Below the pieces are notes generated by a model. That model saw only the letters and a program-made list of their open reading frames with translations, was not told where the DNA came from and made no database searches. The translations under genes and the position numbers were made by a program. Positions 1 through 13,617 of a stretch of 64,000 nucleotides of DNA are shown here, piece after piece. The stretch is taken from positions 48,531,795-48,595,794 of the forward strand of contig NC_053142.1 of assembly GCF_016808335.1 (NCBI RefSeq), written 5' to 3'. How positions within the stretch are numbered: the stretch's first letter is position 1; each line of letters starts with the position of its first letter. The DNA comes from Panicum virgatum (taxonomy: Eukaryota > Streptophyta > Magnoliopsida > Poales > Poaceae).

Positions 1-2202
1 TATAGCGGCGCCGGCGCCGGCGGCGCTGCCCCTCATGGCGGCGGCTGGTGGAACGCGGCGGTGCCCGCGCCGACGTGCTCGACGGACCTGGCCGGGTTCG
101 GCACGTGGTCGGCCGCCCTGTCTGCCAGCTACGATATAGCGGTCGAGGGGGGCAATAAGGCCAAGAGCGCCACCACGGCCTCGTCGGAATCGCCGGGGAA
201 CAACAGCTCCGTGACCTTCCAAGAACCGGCCGGCGTCGCCGATCCGGTCGTCGGCATCGGCGCCGCCGTGCACCAGCAGCCTCTTGCTGCTGGTTACACC
301 GATTGGACAAATAATCCCTACATGTAAGTTCAATTTGCTGATTGATTCTTCTCTTAGAGTCTAGACCTGATTGGCCACCGACTTGCTACACATTGTATGA
401 TGATGTGCAAGCTACTGCTATCACATGGCGCGCGCTGAGATCTATGCGTGTGTCTGAACAGGAGCGGTGGAGCAACTTTGCATGGGTTCCTGCAAGATTG
501 CCACCAGGACATGAGCTCAAGAACTGAGCAGCAGAGCCCCATGGCCGCATCAAGCTTGGTGAACCCTGCATCGAATAACCTAGCCCTGCAAGGTCACCAC
601 CAAGAACAGGACCACCACCACCAGCAGCTGCTCTCCAGCTTCGGATCCGACCTGCTCCTGTCGCCGACCTCACCGTACGGCTTCCAGTCGTCGTCTCTGC
701 TAAGAAGTCTCATGGAGCCGACAGCACCGGCGGCGGCGAAGACAGCTTTGCCGGGGTTCCAGCAGTATGATCAGTACGGCCAGCAGGCGGCACCAGCAGT
801 TGCGAGGTTCGCGCCGGGAGCTATCCGCGAGCCACTCCAGTTCACCAATGACGCGCCCTTCTGGAACTCTTCTGCTGCTGGGTTCGGCGTGCCGGCGGCG
901 GCGGCGGCGCCTGACCATGCTAGCGTTCGTTCTGTCAAACCATCGCCGGCGCCGCGTGCAGCAACCCTTGCATTAAAGGTTGGTACTACATCTGAAAGAT
1001 GCAAATTTTTATTTCAAGACAACGGCAACATTTTGGCTATAGCAAACTAGGTATGTAGCTAGACCTAGGCGTAACAATAATATAATTAACCTTTGTGATT
1101 ATGAGTAGACTGCGTTGGAAGGAGTAGGGGAGTCTAGCTCAATCACCACCAAGAAGAAGGCTAACGGCGAGCCGGCGTTCAAGAAGCCGAGGCTCCAGAC
1201 GCCGTCGCCATTGCCAACCTTCAAGGTACGTCGAGAAACCTAGCTAGCTGCTAGCTCTATTTCACCCATGGTGAACTCAACCTGGTTTTCTTAAACTCCA
1301 CCGCATTATTTGATGTTGCATAGGCCATGATTGAATTGAACACCCAGATGGATCTTTATATTTGATAAAGCTCTGCATGTGTGCAACACATTTCAGGTTA
1401 GGAAGGAGAAGCTAGGGGACAGGATCACTGCACTCCAACAACTAGTCTCTCCTTTTGGAAAGGTGAGGGAGGCTTTTCATGACTAATGCTGACCATATTA
1501 CAAACAAAGCTAGTAGTGCTTGGAACTATGTTTCAACATCTCTTCCCTGCAAAAGACTTGTTCCTTTTTCTACTCCTTTCGAGATCTAACGCAAAACATA
1601 CACGAACTCAATCTTATTTCTCGATGCGCGTGCAGACGGATACTGCATCGGTGCTCCATGAGACCATCGAGTACATCAAGTTCCTCCACGACCAAGTTGG
1701 TGTAAGTGCGCGCGTCGAGTACCATGATTCCTTCGCTTTTTAATCATAGCACACCTGGAGCGCCATCAATCGCACGTTTTCTCCACACGAATCATCAGAA
1801 CAAAGGACTGATCGATCGTCAGAGCTGCATTGACATTGTGTTTGCTTCTTGTTTCTGCAGGCCCTTAGTGCTCCATACTTGAAGAACGGCCATCAAGTGC
1901 ACGTGCCCCAGTTGCAGGTACACAGTCACTGTGGATATATGCTGCATGCTTGGTCTCCTTTTCATTGTTGATGGATCATGGTACTTGCTGAATGATCTGT
2001 TCTGTTCAAGTGTGTGCTGATCGCTTTGCATGCGTGCGTCTCGTTTCAGAGCTCAAGTCCCGAGAAGTCCAAGGACAGTCATGGCCAGATATCACTCAAG
2101 GGCCGGGGGCTGTGCCTGGTCCCGATATCCAGCACGTTCGCGGTGGCAACAAGCGAGGTGCCCGTCGACTTCTGGACTCCATTTGGCGCCAACTTTAGGT
2201 AG
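1..2202 (+). CDS. Atypical bHLH transcription factor (bHLH112/bHLH123-like), 5' end off window
   Basis: Exons read from GT/AG sites with matching phase: <1-323, 462-978, 1109-1225, 1397-1462, 1636-1701, 1861-1917 and 2050-2202 (stop TAG), giving about 432 visible residues. The start codon lies left of position 1. The N-terminal part is low-complexity (Gly/Ala, then Gln/His-rich) with a GGGWWN motif typical of this subfamily. Exons 4 and 5 encode the helix-loop-helix: GDRITALQQLVSPFGKTD, then SVLHETIEYIKFLHDQV. Just before it stands KKPRLQTPSPLPTFKVRKEK, which is basic but lacks the His-Glu-Arg triad that contacts the E-box in canonical bHLH proteins. That is the known state of the plant subfamily containing Arabidopsis bHLH112, bHLH123 and bHLH68. 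Expected role: nuclear DNA-binding or dimerising regulator. The product ends with the conserved PVDFWTPFGANFR-like tail. No frame damage is visible. The target genes cannot be inferred. Confidence 0.9.
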
Positions 2203-2700
2203 AACAAGGCTGGAACAGCTCTGATCAGAAGCGTCGTTGAACGAATTAGCTACGCAACAAAAGTCGACCGACCTGATGATCGATGATGTCTCTTAATCTC
2301 GTCTACTAGTATTTGATCATATATAATTCATAGCTATAGTACTGAGCAGCAGCAGCAGCAGTAGGAGCTCTGGCAGTGACAAGGATAGCACACTGAGCTG
2401 CTAGCAGCTAGCTAAGATGAACCTTTGGAATGAGTGCTTGAAGACTTGGATTCATTCTCCAGGTTCATCCGTCAGAGAATACTAAGGGATCAGCTAATAT
2501 ATTATTTGCGAGAGCACAAGTCTCTACTGATCGTCAGCAGCTTCTAATTGAGATTGGTTGTTAGGTTTCATCATTGGGTAGTTGCAAAAGGATTTGTTAA
2601 AGATGTGTAATGGTTTTAGTTTAAACTAGTGACGACGATGGATCATCAAAGTGTGTAGCAGGTTTCTATTGATTGTACTACCAAATAAAAGTGGCATCTC
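2203..2700 (+). other. Probable 3' UTR of the bHLH gene with poly(A) signal
   Basis: Non-coding sequence directly after the bHLH stop codon. An AATAAA hexamer at 2684-2689 is a plausible polyadenylation signal. A short CAG/AGC run lies at about 2346-2361. The UTR end is inferred from the hexamer only. Confidence 0.5.
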
Positions 2701-4667
2701 TTGGAATATTGATGAGACCTCGCTTTTGGCTAGCTTCTCTTTTCAATCTAAACCACATGTTTTGATATTACAAGTAGCGCCTTCAAGAATTTGTGCAGAT
2801 CTATCTTTTGGTTAAATATAACATCTCGCCAGAATCTTTCAGCTTAAATATTTCATTTCTGTAGTGGATATCAGCGCATGCTTAACTTTTGCATAGGCAC
2901 ATTTGGTTGCGGCATTTTTTTTATAATCATCTGGACCCGTAATATACTTAAATGCATTTTAATTGTGATAAGATTCTTATAATGCATCCAATAAGTTTTA
3001 ATGATATTGCCCTTGATATTGCTAAGCAGATGCTGCGGATAAACAAATTTTTAATGATAAGTATACAAGGATAATTTCCTTGGCTATTTTGAACTTGAAA
3101 GATCCTCTAATACGTCAAATAATCAAATTGTTGGATCCATGAAAAGTACTACATACTTGTAGTCTCCACAAAAGCAAGTCCATGCTGCTTGATCACGATG
3201 AAAACATGATTTTCATACAAACTAGTTTTGCATACGCTGATCGTAGGATAAGCATAACAAATGTTTAATTACTAGAATTCATTGCTTCAGGATTCCTGTA
3301 AGTACCTGACTGCTGACTGCAGCATTGCCCCGGCTTATGTGACGACTAGCTAGGCTACACTATCAATATGTGCTTAGAGTTAGTGGCAGGGTACGCCAGT
3401 TCTATGTGTGGCCGGTGAGTGTTAAAATGGAGTAGCGTGTATCTTTAACCGAACTTTGAACTGTTCTTTTCTTGGAAGAAAATGAAATGACTTTTCACTT
3501 GGTGGAGTTTGGTTCTGTTTTTGCTCGGGCGACGGCGGGTGCAAAAGATCATTTCTTATAGCACGCAATTAGTCCCATTTCACTCTTTTACTGGTTATCT
3601 GGATTGTGAACTTACTTCATTATCAACAAAATAGGCACAATCTCGTGCTCTTTCGTTAAGAAAAAAAAAGAAAACTTGAATGGTACAAACATGCGGTTTG
3701 ACGGTTTAGACTAGTGAAATGGTAAACCCAATATGCAAGCATGCGAGAACAGTTCAGCGCACCTCCTAGTCTTGCAGGATACACTCTGTGCCTTTTTCTT
3801 AGTTCTTCGACAGTGCAATTCAATATCTTGAAGACATCTCTGTCGAAAAGGAAAATTCCGTTGAGACCATCATTTCAAAAAGAATTTCTGATCAAAAGGA
3901 ACATTAAAAAAACGATTAGAGAAACGTGGGCAACACACTAACATCTCAACGTCTGTAGATATAGCAGACCGCAGAGCACTGAAAACGCGGCTACAATAAG
4001 CTGCAAATATGCAAATGAACTCGTGATCGTAGCAGCTAGATACAGGTTGTCTGAAACTTGAATCAGTGTTCTTCATAGTATTGCAGAAAGTTTCAGATTG
4101 CTACTTTTAAAATGGAAAATATATTTTCCGAATGAACAAAGCAAGCTAGTGCAAACGTAAAGATGGAAGACCTGAATCTGGTTTCTGACACTTCACTGGA
4201 AGTGTGTCTTTGCATGAGTTGGGTTGGCAGTTTTCAAAAGTATTTTCTGAAGATAGGAGGGATGAGTTCTGCCGTCACAGGTCAAGGTCAATTGAAATAA
4301 CTTTTTGACTTCTTAAAAAGGAAGGTTATGAAGAGTAGTCATTTTCTGATTTGACACGTTTAGGTTGAAAGATCATTCCAAAAGTTTCTGTACATGAAGT
4401 TTGGGAGCACTCAACACCAAAGTGGGGAAAAAAACTGTGTAACAATAGGCCAATAAATTCACTTCCCGGTAGCAGACTATGATAAACAATTGTAAGACAT
4501 ACGATGCTCAGTTCTTCATAGTAAGATTCATTCATTTGTGTGGAAAGGATGATGATTGCTTCCAAATCCAGAGAGAACATGGAAACTGCCTCCACCTTTA
4601 TTATAATAAATTTTACCAATCCAGACTCATTGACTGACAGACGAAGCCAAGAGGCAGGAATTCTTAC
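2701..4667. other. AT-rich intergenic stretch, nothing recognised
   Basis: About 2 kb between the bHLH gene and the SINE. Reading frames are short (under 100 codons) with no recognisable domain or codon bias. No tRNA, LTR ends or convincing terminal inverted repeats were seen. Confidence 0.6.
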
Positions 4668-4681
4668 AGAGAAAACAACTG

Positions 4682-4937
4682 AAAAAAAACGCGGCCGGAG
4701 GGGTGAACGGACCCCACCGTTTTTAATTTAAGAGGAAGCAACACGGCTTCTCCCAGCCGCAGAAAAATCCCCGAACCCTGGCCCATGCCCGTGAGGGCCA
4801 AGCCTTACGGCGAGCACAGCGAGGAGATTTTTTTACCCACGGGCGGAAATTCGTCCCAACTAGAATTCGAACTCGCGACCTCGTGAGGACGACCATACCT
4901 TGGCTCCTCTAACCAACTAGACTAGAGGAGCTTTGGT
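4682..4937 (-). mobile_element. tRNA-derived SINE with 14-bp target-site duplication
   Basis: Read on the minus strand, the element has a Pol III box A (TAGTCTAGTTGG, 4924-4913) and about 40 bp later a box B (GAGTTCGAATT, about 4873-4862), the spacing of a tRNA promoter. The body runs on to a T-rich 3' end at about 4690-4682. Both sides carry the same 14 bp, AGAGAAAACAACTG, at 4668-4681 and 4938-4951: a perfect target-site duplication from LINE-type retrotransposition. A tRNA-like head and a T-run tail are the layout of the grass Au and p-SINE families. The exact family is not assigned. The perfect duplication suggests a fairly recent insertion. Confidence 0.88.
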
Positions 4938-4951
4938 AGAGAAAACAACTG

Positions 4952-5149
4952 CAGATGACCTAGTGAGTACAAGTGGAAACTAGTGACGTTTACAATCAGG
5001 AGTATTTTTATATTAGCATAAATCACCGATAGGAAATACAATACATTTAATGAAACACTTTTTGTGTACAAACATTAATGGCCAGTGTAATCGTACAATA
5101 GCAAAGATCAAAGAACCATAAAAATTAAAGGAACAACGAAACTAAACCT
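4952..5149. other. 3' flank and probable 3' UTR of SRK1
   Basis: AT-rich non-coding sequence between the SINE and the SRK1 stop codon. It should contain the SRK1 3' UTR on the minus strand. No other feature seen. Confidence 0.4.
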
Positions 5150-8903
<3,754 letters not shown>

Positions 8904-9134
8904 TAGGCCTTGCTTGGCGTTGGTATATGGTTGTGGAGACCAGAGCAAGGAGATAGCAGAGCTAAAACTGTCCCCTTAAGGCCTTAACAGTTCAATTCCA
9001 AAGAGTAGAAAATGGGACAAGTGCTCAGACTTTTCTGCCTTATTAGACAGTTCAATTCCAAAGAGTAGCTAGTGTTAAGACTTTTCTGTCTTAGACAGTT
9101 CAATTCAAAAGAGTAGATGGTCAGACTTTTCTTC
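8904..9134 (-). promoter_or_regulatory. SRK1 5' flank with three tandem imperfect repeats
   Basis: Immediately upstream of the SRK1 start are three direct repeats beginning CAGTTCAATTC, at about 8988, 9048 and 9096. Each continues AAAGAGTAG and ends with AGACTTTTCT; period is 60 then 48 bp. They lie where the 5' UTR or proximal promoter is expected. No TATA box can be placed with confidence. Regulatory function is inferred from position only. Confidence 0.5.
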
Positions 9135-10108
9135 CCCTCCAACTCAAATGCTGTTCTTATCACTTGTCAGTTGTCAAATTTAAATGGGATAGGAGAAATA
9201 GTCCAGCTTAGTGGAGAAAAATTCAGAGTATAGGATAGCGCCATCAGTCGTTTGCTGAAGCTCGTATTCGAGGCGCATAACTCGGGGATGAGGTGATAAG
9301 TTTCAAATACTAACTCTGGAGACATAGGATAACGGCAATGACTATCAAGTGGGTGATTCGACGGCCGGAAATTTCCGATATGTGCGGCGTCGTAGCTGAT
9401 GCTGACAGCCTGACACTCGCCATCTCGCTGGAAATGCTGAACTAGCAGAAACGCAAGTGGGCAATTCAACGTCGCGACCAGCCTATTGAGGGGAAATGCA
9501 CACCAAGAATAGCACCGACATACAGGTGGTCGTGCGAGAGCCACATGAATCTACAACGATAATCGTAACTACTCCTAGCTGGGAATGCACAGAAATCAAA
9601 TGCATAGGAACTCCGGATTCGAGCTGCAACAAGTCAGATTCCAGGTTTTCACGGATCGAAAAGGGAGATGCCAAGAAACTGGTTACCGTCAGGCGGGGCT
9701 CCGAGCTCGGAAGGGACGGTTAGCTTCCTGCCGCCGGGGCAGCGCGACGGCGGGCCGGGACGGTGCCGAGTTGTGACCTTGCATCGTCGCGGCCAGCGGA
9801 ATAGCCCTTTGCCGGCTGTCGGAGCAGGCGTAGAGGAATACGAACGGGGTAGTGTGGCGGCTAGGTAAAGGGAAGGGAGGTGAGGCACGCGGCGGCGGCG
9901 GCGGCGGCGGCGGTGGCATGACCGACGGGCTGCGAGAGCGCGGCGGGCCGGCAACGACCGCCGTTCCGTTGGGCGCGACGGGTTCGGGGTTAGCTGGGCC
10001 GCGGAACCCACTATGCTGGACCGAGAGCGGCGAGCCCATTGGGCTTTGAAGGAAGTGTTATGCCTCTTTGGTGGTCGGCGTCCACGCGCCGCTGCCGGTT
10101 GCGGAGGC
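9135..10108. repeat. Duplicated segment D1 (partner D2 at 36851-37758)
   Basis: Nearly the same sequence as 36851-37758, in the same orientation, starting at CCCTCCAACTCAAA in both. D1 has about 27 bp near 9343 that D2 lacks. A GGC-rich microsatellite at about 9891-9915 is longer here than in D2. The right half is GC-rich with long frames on both strands, but no domain is recognisable and the frames differ between D1 and D2. It may be a 5' gene fragment or ordinary intergenic DNA. Its value is as one end of the duplicated block that includes SRK-A and SRK-B. Confidence 0.8.
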
Positions 10109-11208
10109 GGCGACCGTCCGGTGAGGCGGTGAGGACCGAAGTGGTGGAGCTTCGGCCTTCGGGGCCGGGGCGGAGGAGTCGCCGCCAGCTGTTGCCTGTT
10201 GGAAGGAACCCAGGAAGAGTCGTGGTCCTTCAATGGCTTCTCGTTTGAACGGTGGGAGATGCAGACGGAAAATCTTCGTGCAAAGCTGAATGGACCATGA
10301 ACAGAGGGCGACAGCAAAACTCCAGAGCACATGACCGAGCAATGATACCAAATTGTCAAATTAGGGATCATTTTGTCTTTTGAATTCAAAAAGGCTATAC
10401 AAATTGACAAGTCTACTTAACGACCAACATCAATGCAGACGGCCAAGGGCTCTGTAGTTGAGACTTCAGACGAGGTGAACGGCATGAATGCAGCGAAGCT
10501 GCTCCTAGTGGATAGACGACCAAAGCCGGAGCAACGTGGAAAGAAAAACTGCTACTGCAAAATGCTCCTAGATTACAGTGTGGACAGGGCGAGCAGGAGC
10601 AACGTCATGTTGACCAGCTCACGGAGACATTACTGATTACGAGAGGTTGCTTGTACTTCCTCTATTCTTAAATACTGTGAGAGCGAGTAGTAGTTTATTT
10701 TTGAAGTAATCATTTTTCCTGTCATATATTTAAGGACTGAGGTAGAATTAGGAAATGAAGACAAATTTGTGCCTAGCATTTAGTGAAATCTTCTCCTCTG
10801 TGTAGTGGAACCAGCAATTGCATCAAATTTTGTCGGTGTCGCCCTCACGGTGATGGTGAGGTCTTACATGAGTGAGAAATAGTGTCAAATTTTGTTTATG
10901 AAATTCTCAAGTTCGAGCTTGTGTTTCTTTTCGCAATATAGGACTGATATAATATATAATTTTACTAGCTTAATGCTCACACCAATATAGAACACTTTTG
11001 AGAATCAAGCACACAACAAGTTACTTCAGTTAAAGATATCGGATAACCTTCATTCGCAAGCATTGAACAACTGAAGATTAAAAAAAAAAGCAGACTCGTG
11101 TAGTTGAACAAGATTAAATTATCTGAAATGAGAAACTTACCAATATAAATATGATCCAACACCTTCCTCAACTTGTTGAACGATCACCAACCCTGGAATT
11201 CACATATA
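10109..11208. other. Intergenic sequence downstream of SRK-A, no gene recognised
   Basis: GC-rich at first (10109-10260), then AT-rich. The part from about 10985 matches the SRK-B 3' flank from about 38003, which shows that copy B has lost about 0.9 kb here. No recognisable coding sequence. Confidence 0.55.
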
Positions 11209-11469
11209 CTCCCTCTCTTCCAAATTATAAGACATTCCAACAATTTTGGAGAGTCAAAACTTTTTATATTTAAAAAAATTTATATAAAAAATAATAATAT
11301 TTATATTATATAAATTAAGTACAATTAGATTCTTTATTAGTTATATTTTCATAGTACATCAATTTGATATCATAAATCTTTATATTTCTCTCTATAATTT
11401 TGGTCAAACTTGAGATTGTTTTGACTCTCTAAGATTCTTAGGATGTCTTATAATTTGAAACGGAGGGAG
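11209..11469. mobile_element. Stowaway-type MITE with TA duplication and a visible empty site
   Basis: Inverted terminal repeats CTCCCTC..TTCCAAATTATAAGAC and GTCTTATAATTTGAAACGGAGGGAG, flanked by TA at 11207-11208 and 11470-11471. Length is 261 bp with an AT-rich centre and no ORF. The duplicated copy near 38205-38222 reads straight through as CACATATACATTGTACAG, one TA with no insert. That is a clean empty site and shows the MITE arrived after the block duplication. The terminal motif and TA target are those of Tc1/mariner-derived Stowaway MITEs. Confidence 0.92.
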
Positions 11470-11552
11470 TACATTGTACAGTTATGCTAAGACTTTACAC
11501 TGCTGCAAGCTTATGAAATTCAGATACACTAAAAGCTGTTGGCGTTGAAAAT

Positions 11553-11650
11553 TTAACGGCCTTCCAGTGCTGTGAGGCTCATGTCATTCATGGAGTTGTC
11601 AGCTCTTACAAGGCCAGTGTCCCTACAGGAAAAATACACAGGCTGCATTG
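11553..11650 (-). pseudogene. SRK-A C-terminal tail, cut off from its gene by Copia-1
   Basis: The last ~31 codons of SRK-A exon 7 and the normal stop codon (11555-11553). On the minus strand it encodes a tail with NSMNDMSLTALEGR at the end, as in SRK-B and SRK-C. The rest of exon 7 resumes at 18320. The two parts are separated by Copia-1, whose 5-bp target duplication CATTG is seen at 11646-11650 and 18320-18324. Confidence 0.85.
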
Positions 11651-11738
11651 TGTTGGTGTATGTGTGAGTGGCCCATATGGCCCAAGTGTTAAGGCACCTC
11701 TAGAGTTTGGAGGAATACACTAATCATTCACTCCTACA
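11651..11738 (+). repeat. Copia-1 left (5') LTR
   Basis: 88 bp, TG...CA ends, sharing GTATGTGTGAGTGGCCCATA and GGAATACACTAATCATTCAC with the right LTR. It lacks about 35 bp present in the right LTR (the segment with GCCCATATACAGCTACTATA). Confidence 0.85.
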
Positions 11739-11752
11739 TGGTATCAAGAGCC
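11739..11752 (+). other. Copia-1 primer binding site
   Basis: TGGTATCAAGAGCC directly after the left LTR, complementary to the 3' end of initiator tRNA-Met with one extra A compared with the usual TGGTATCAGAGC. Confidence 0.8.
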
Positions 11753-11808
11753 TAGCCTTCTCTCTCTTCTCCTCCCACCCTCCAGCCGCCGCCGCCGCCG
11801 CTGGCGCC

Positions 11809-13617
11809 ATGGCCGGCCGGCCGCCGGAGCCGCCCCTCCCTTCCCTCTCCTCCTTCCCTCCCTCCCTCCCTTCCCTTTCCAGTTCCTCTAGCGCAGGCGC
11901 ATGGGCGGCGCGGCCGCCACACGCCGCTGTCGCGCTGGCCGCCGCCGCGCCCGCGCCGGCCCCGCCCCTGCCCGCGCCCGCGCCCGCACCGCGTGGCCTG
12001 GGCTCGACATGCTCCCCGCGGACGCACCGTTCGCTGCCGCCGCCCTCCGCGTGAAGGAGCCCCTCGTCGCCGAAGCTGCTACGGCCGACGCTGCTCTCGT
12101 CGCGGCCCTCCTCGCCGCCAAGTCCGAGGCTGCGGTGGCTCAGGAGCGGGTCCGCGTGGCTGCCTTCGCTTGGGAGCGGGAGGGCTCCGAGGCCGATGCT
12201 CTCGCTCTCCGGGTCGCCGAGGCAGAGCACTACTTCTGTGTCTCCTCCGGCCAGCAGCTCGTCGTCCCCTTCACCGAGCACGGCGCCTCTTCTTCCCACT
12301 AGGCCCCACCCTCTGGATCTAGACCCTGGCTCGACCCAACCGACCCCATGGTCGCTCAACTCCACCTCCAGGCCGCCGGCGTCTAGAACATCAGGGCCCT
12401 GGTCATCATCCTCGTCGACCCCACGTCCTCCTCCTACGGACGCTGGCGGGACCAGGTCCTCCTCGCCTTTCGCCGCTACGCCCTTGACGACCACATCCTC
12501 CTCGACACGCCAATCGAGGCACAGGACGTGGTGTGACTGTGTCTCGACAGCGTCGCCATGTCTTGGATCTTTGGGACCATCTCCCTAGATCTTCAGGATA
12601 TCGTCAGGACTCACGGCGGCACCGCGCGACAGGCCTGGTTGGCGCTCGAGGTGTAGTTCCTCGGCAACGCCGAGTTCTGCGCTCTCCAGTTCGACGCCAC
12701 CTTCCGCACCTTTGAGCAGGGGGGACCTTTCCGTTGGTGAGTTCTGCCGGAGGATGAAGGGCATGGCTGATACTCTTCACGACCTCGGGTGTTCGGTGCC
12801 TGATCAGGTCTTGGTGCTCAATGTCCTGCGGGGTCTGAGCAACACCTATGACCACCTGCGGACATGGATCACCTGCCAGAGGTTCTTTCCCTCCTTCCTA
12901 CAGGTCCGGGACGACCTCGTTCTCGAGGAGATCACCAGGGGTCTCGCGACCGGATCGTCCTCGTCCACCTCCACCGCACTCGTGGCTGCTCCACCGGCTT
13001 CCTCCGCCTCACCTGCCACCTCCCTCCTTGGTGGTCCTCCCACCGGGCAGACCGGAGGCGGGGGGGGGGGGGGGGGGGGCGTGGACATCGTCGGCGGGGG
13101 GACAGGGTGGTGGTGGTACCGGTGGTGGTGCTGGCGGGGGCCATCGAGGCGCGCCGACTCCGGCTCCAGCTTCTGCTCCTGCCCCTGCCCCTGGAGGTAC
13201 GCCCTGGCCATCCTTCAGCAACCCATAGTCAGGGCGCATCTCGATGTGGCCGTTTCAGGGTCCGGGAGGGGGGGCCTCGTCTTCAGCTCCAGCTGGCAGC
13301 CATGTTCACCGGTGCTGCTCCCTTGTTCACGCCGTCCTGGACTCCACCTGCTCAGCCCAACCAGCCACCGACCTGGCCTGGGGGGCGGGACCAGCCGCGT
13401 TGGCGCAGTCCTTCGGCACCATGGGGCTGACACCGCCGGTCAGCACCGAGTGGATCGCCGACTCGGGTGCGCATGACGTCGTTCGGTCTGCCTTCATATG
13501 CATGATCCCCGGGAGTCACATCTTGCTGCACTGAAGCGTCTCCTCCGTTACGTTCGTGGCACTGTTGACTTCGGCCTGGTTCTTCACCGCTCGCCCCCTG
13601 CTGAGCTGGTTGTCTAC
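11809..13617 (+). pseudogene. Copia-1 gag with deleted pol remnant
   Basis: An ATG at 11809 opens a Pro/Ala-rich gag N-terminus, which then changes frame several times. The best-preserved stretch (12712-13476) encodes a UBN2/Retrotran-gag type region with GMADTLHDLGCSVPDQVLVL. It is followed by a Gly-rich part with an 18-base G run near 13062, and then a protease-like WIADSGAH. From about 13500 the sequence encodes HDPRESHLAALKRLLRYVRG, normally found at the end of reverse transcriptase. Protease is therefore joined to the RT terminus by a deletion that removed integrase. Confidence 0.8.

Noticed and set aside
4862..4924. Functional tRNA gene on the minus strand
   Set aside because: Box A and B are present but the sequence does not fold into a full cloverleaf with acceptor stem, and it is bounded by a 14-bp duplication. 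It is the head of a SINE.
9649..10410. 253-codon minus-strand ORF in D1
   Set aside because: Arg/Pro-rich with runs of Arg from a GGC microsatellite, no domain, and the D2 copy does not keep the same frame. Treated as a composition artefact of GC-rich DNA.
11724..12494. 256-codon minus-strand ORF
   Set aside because: Antisense shadow of Copia-1 gag, Gly/Glu/Arg-rich, no independent support.
13062..13079. 18-base G run as a functional quadruplex
   Set aside because: It lies in a dead gag gene and may be affected by sequencing error; no conserved context.
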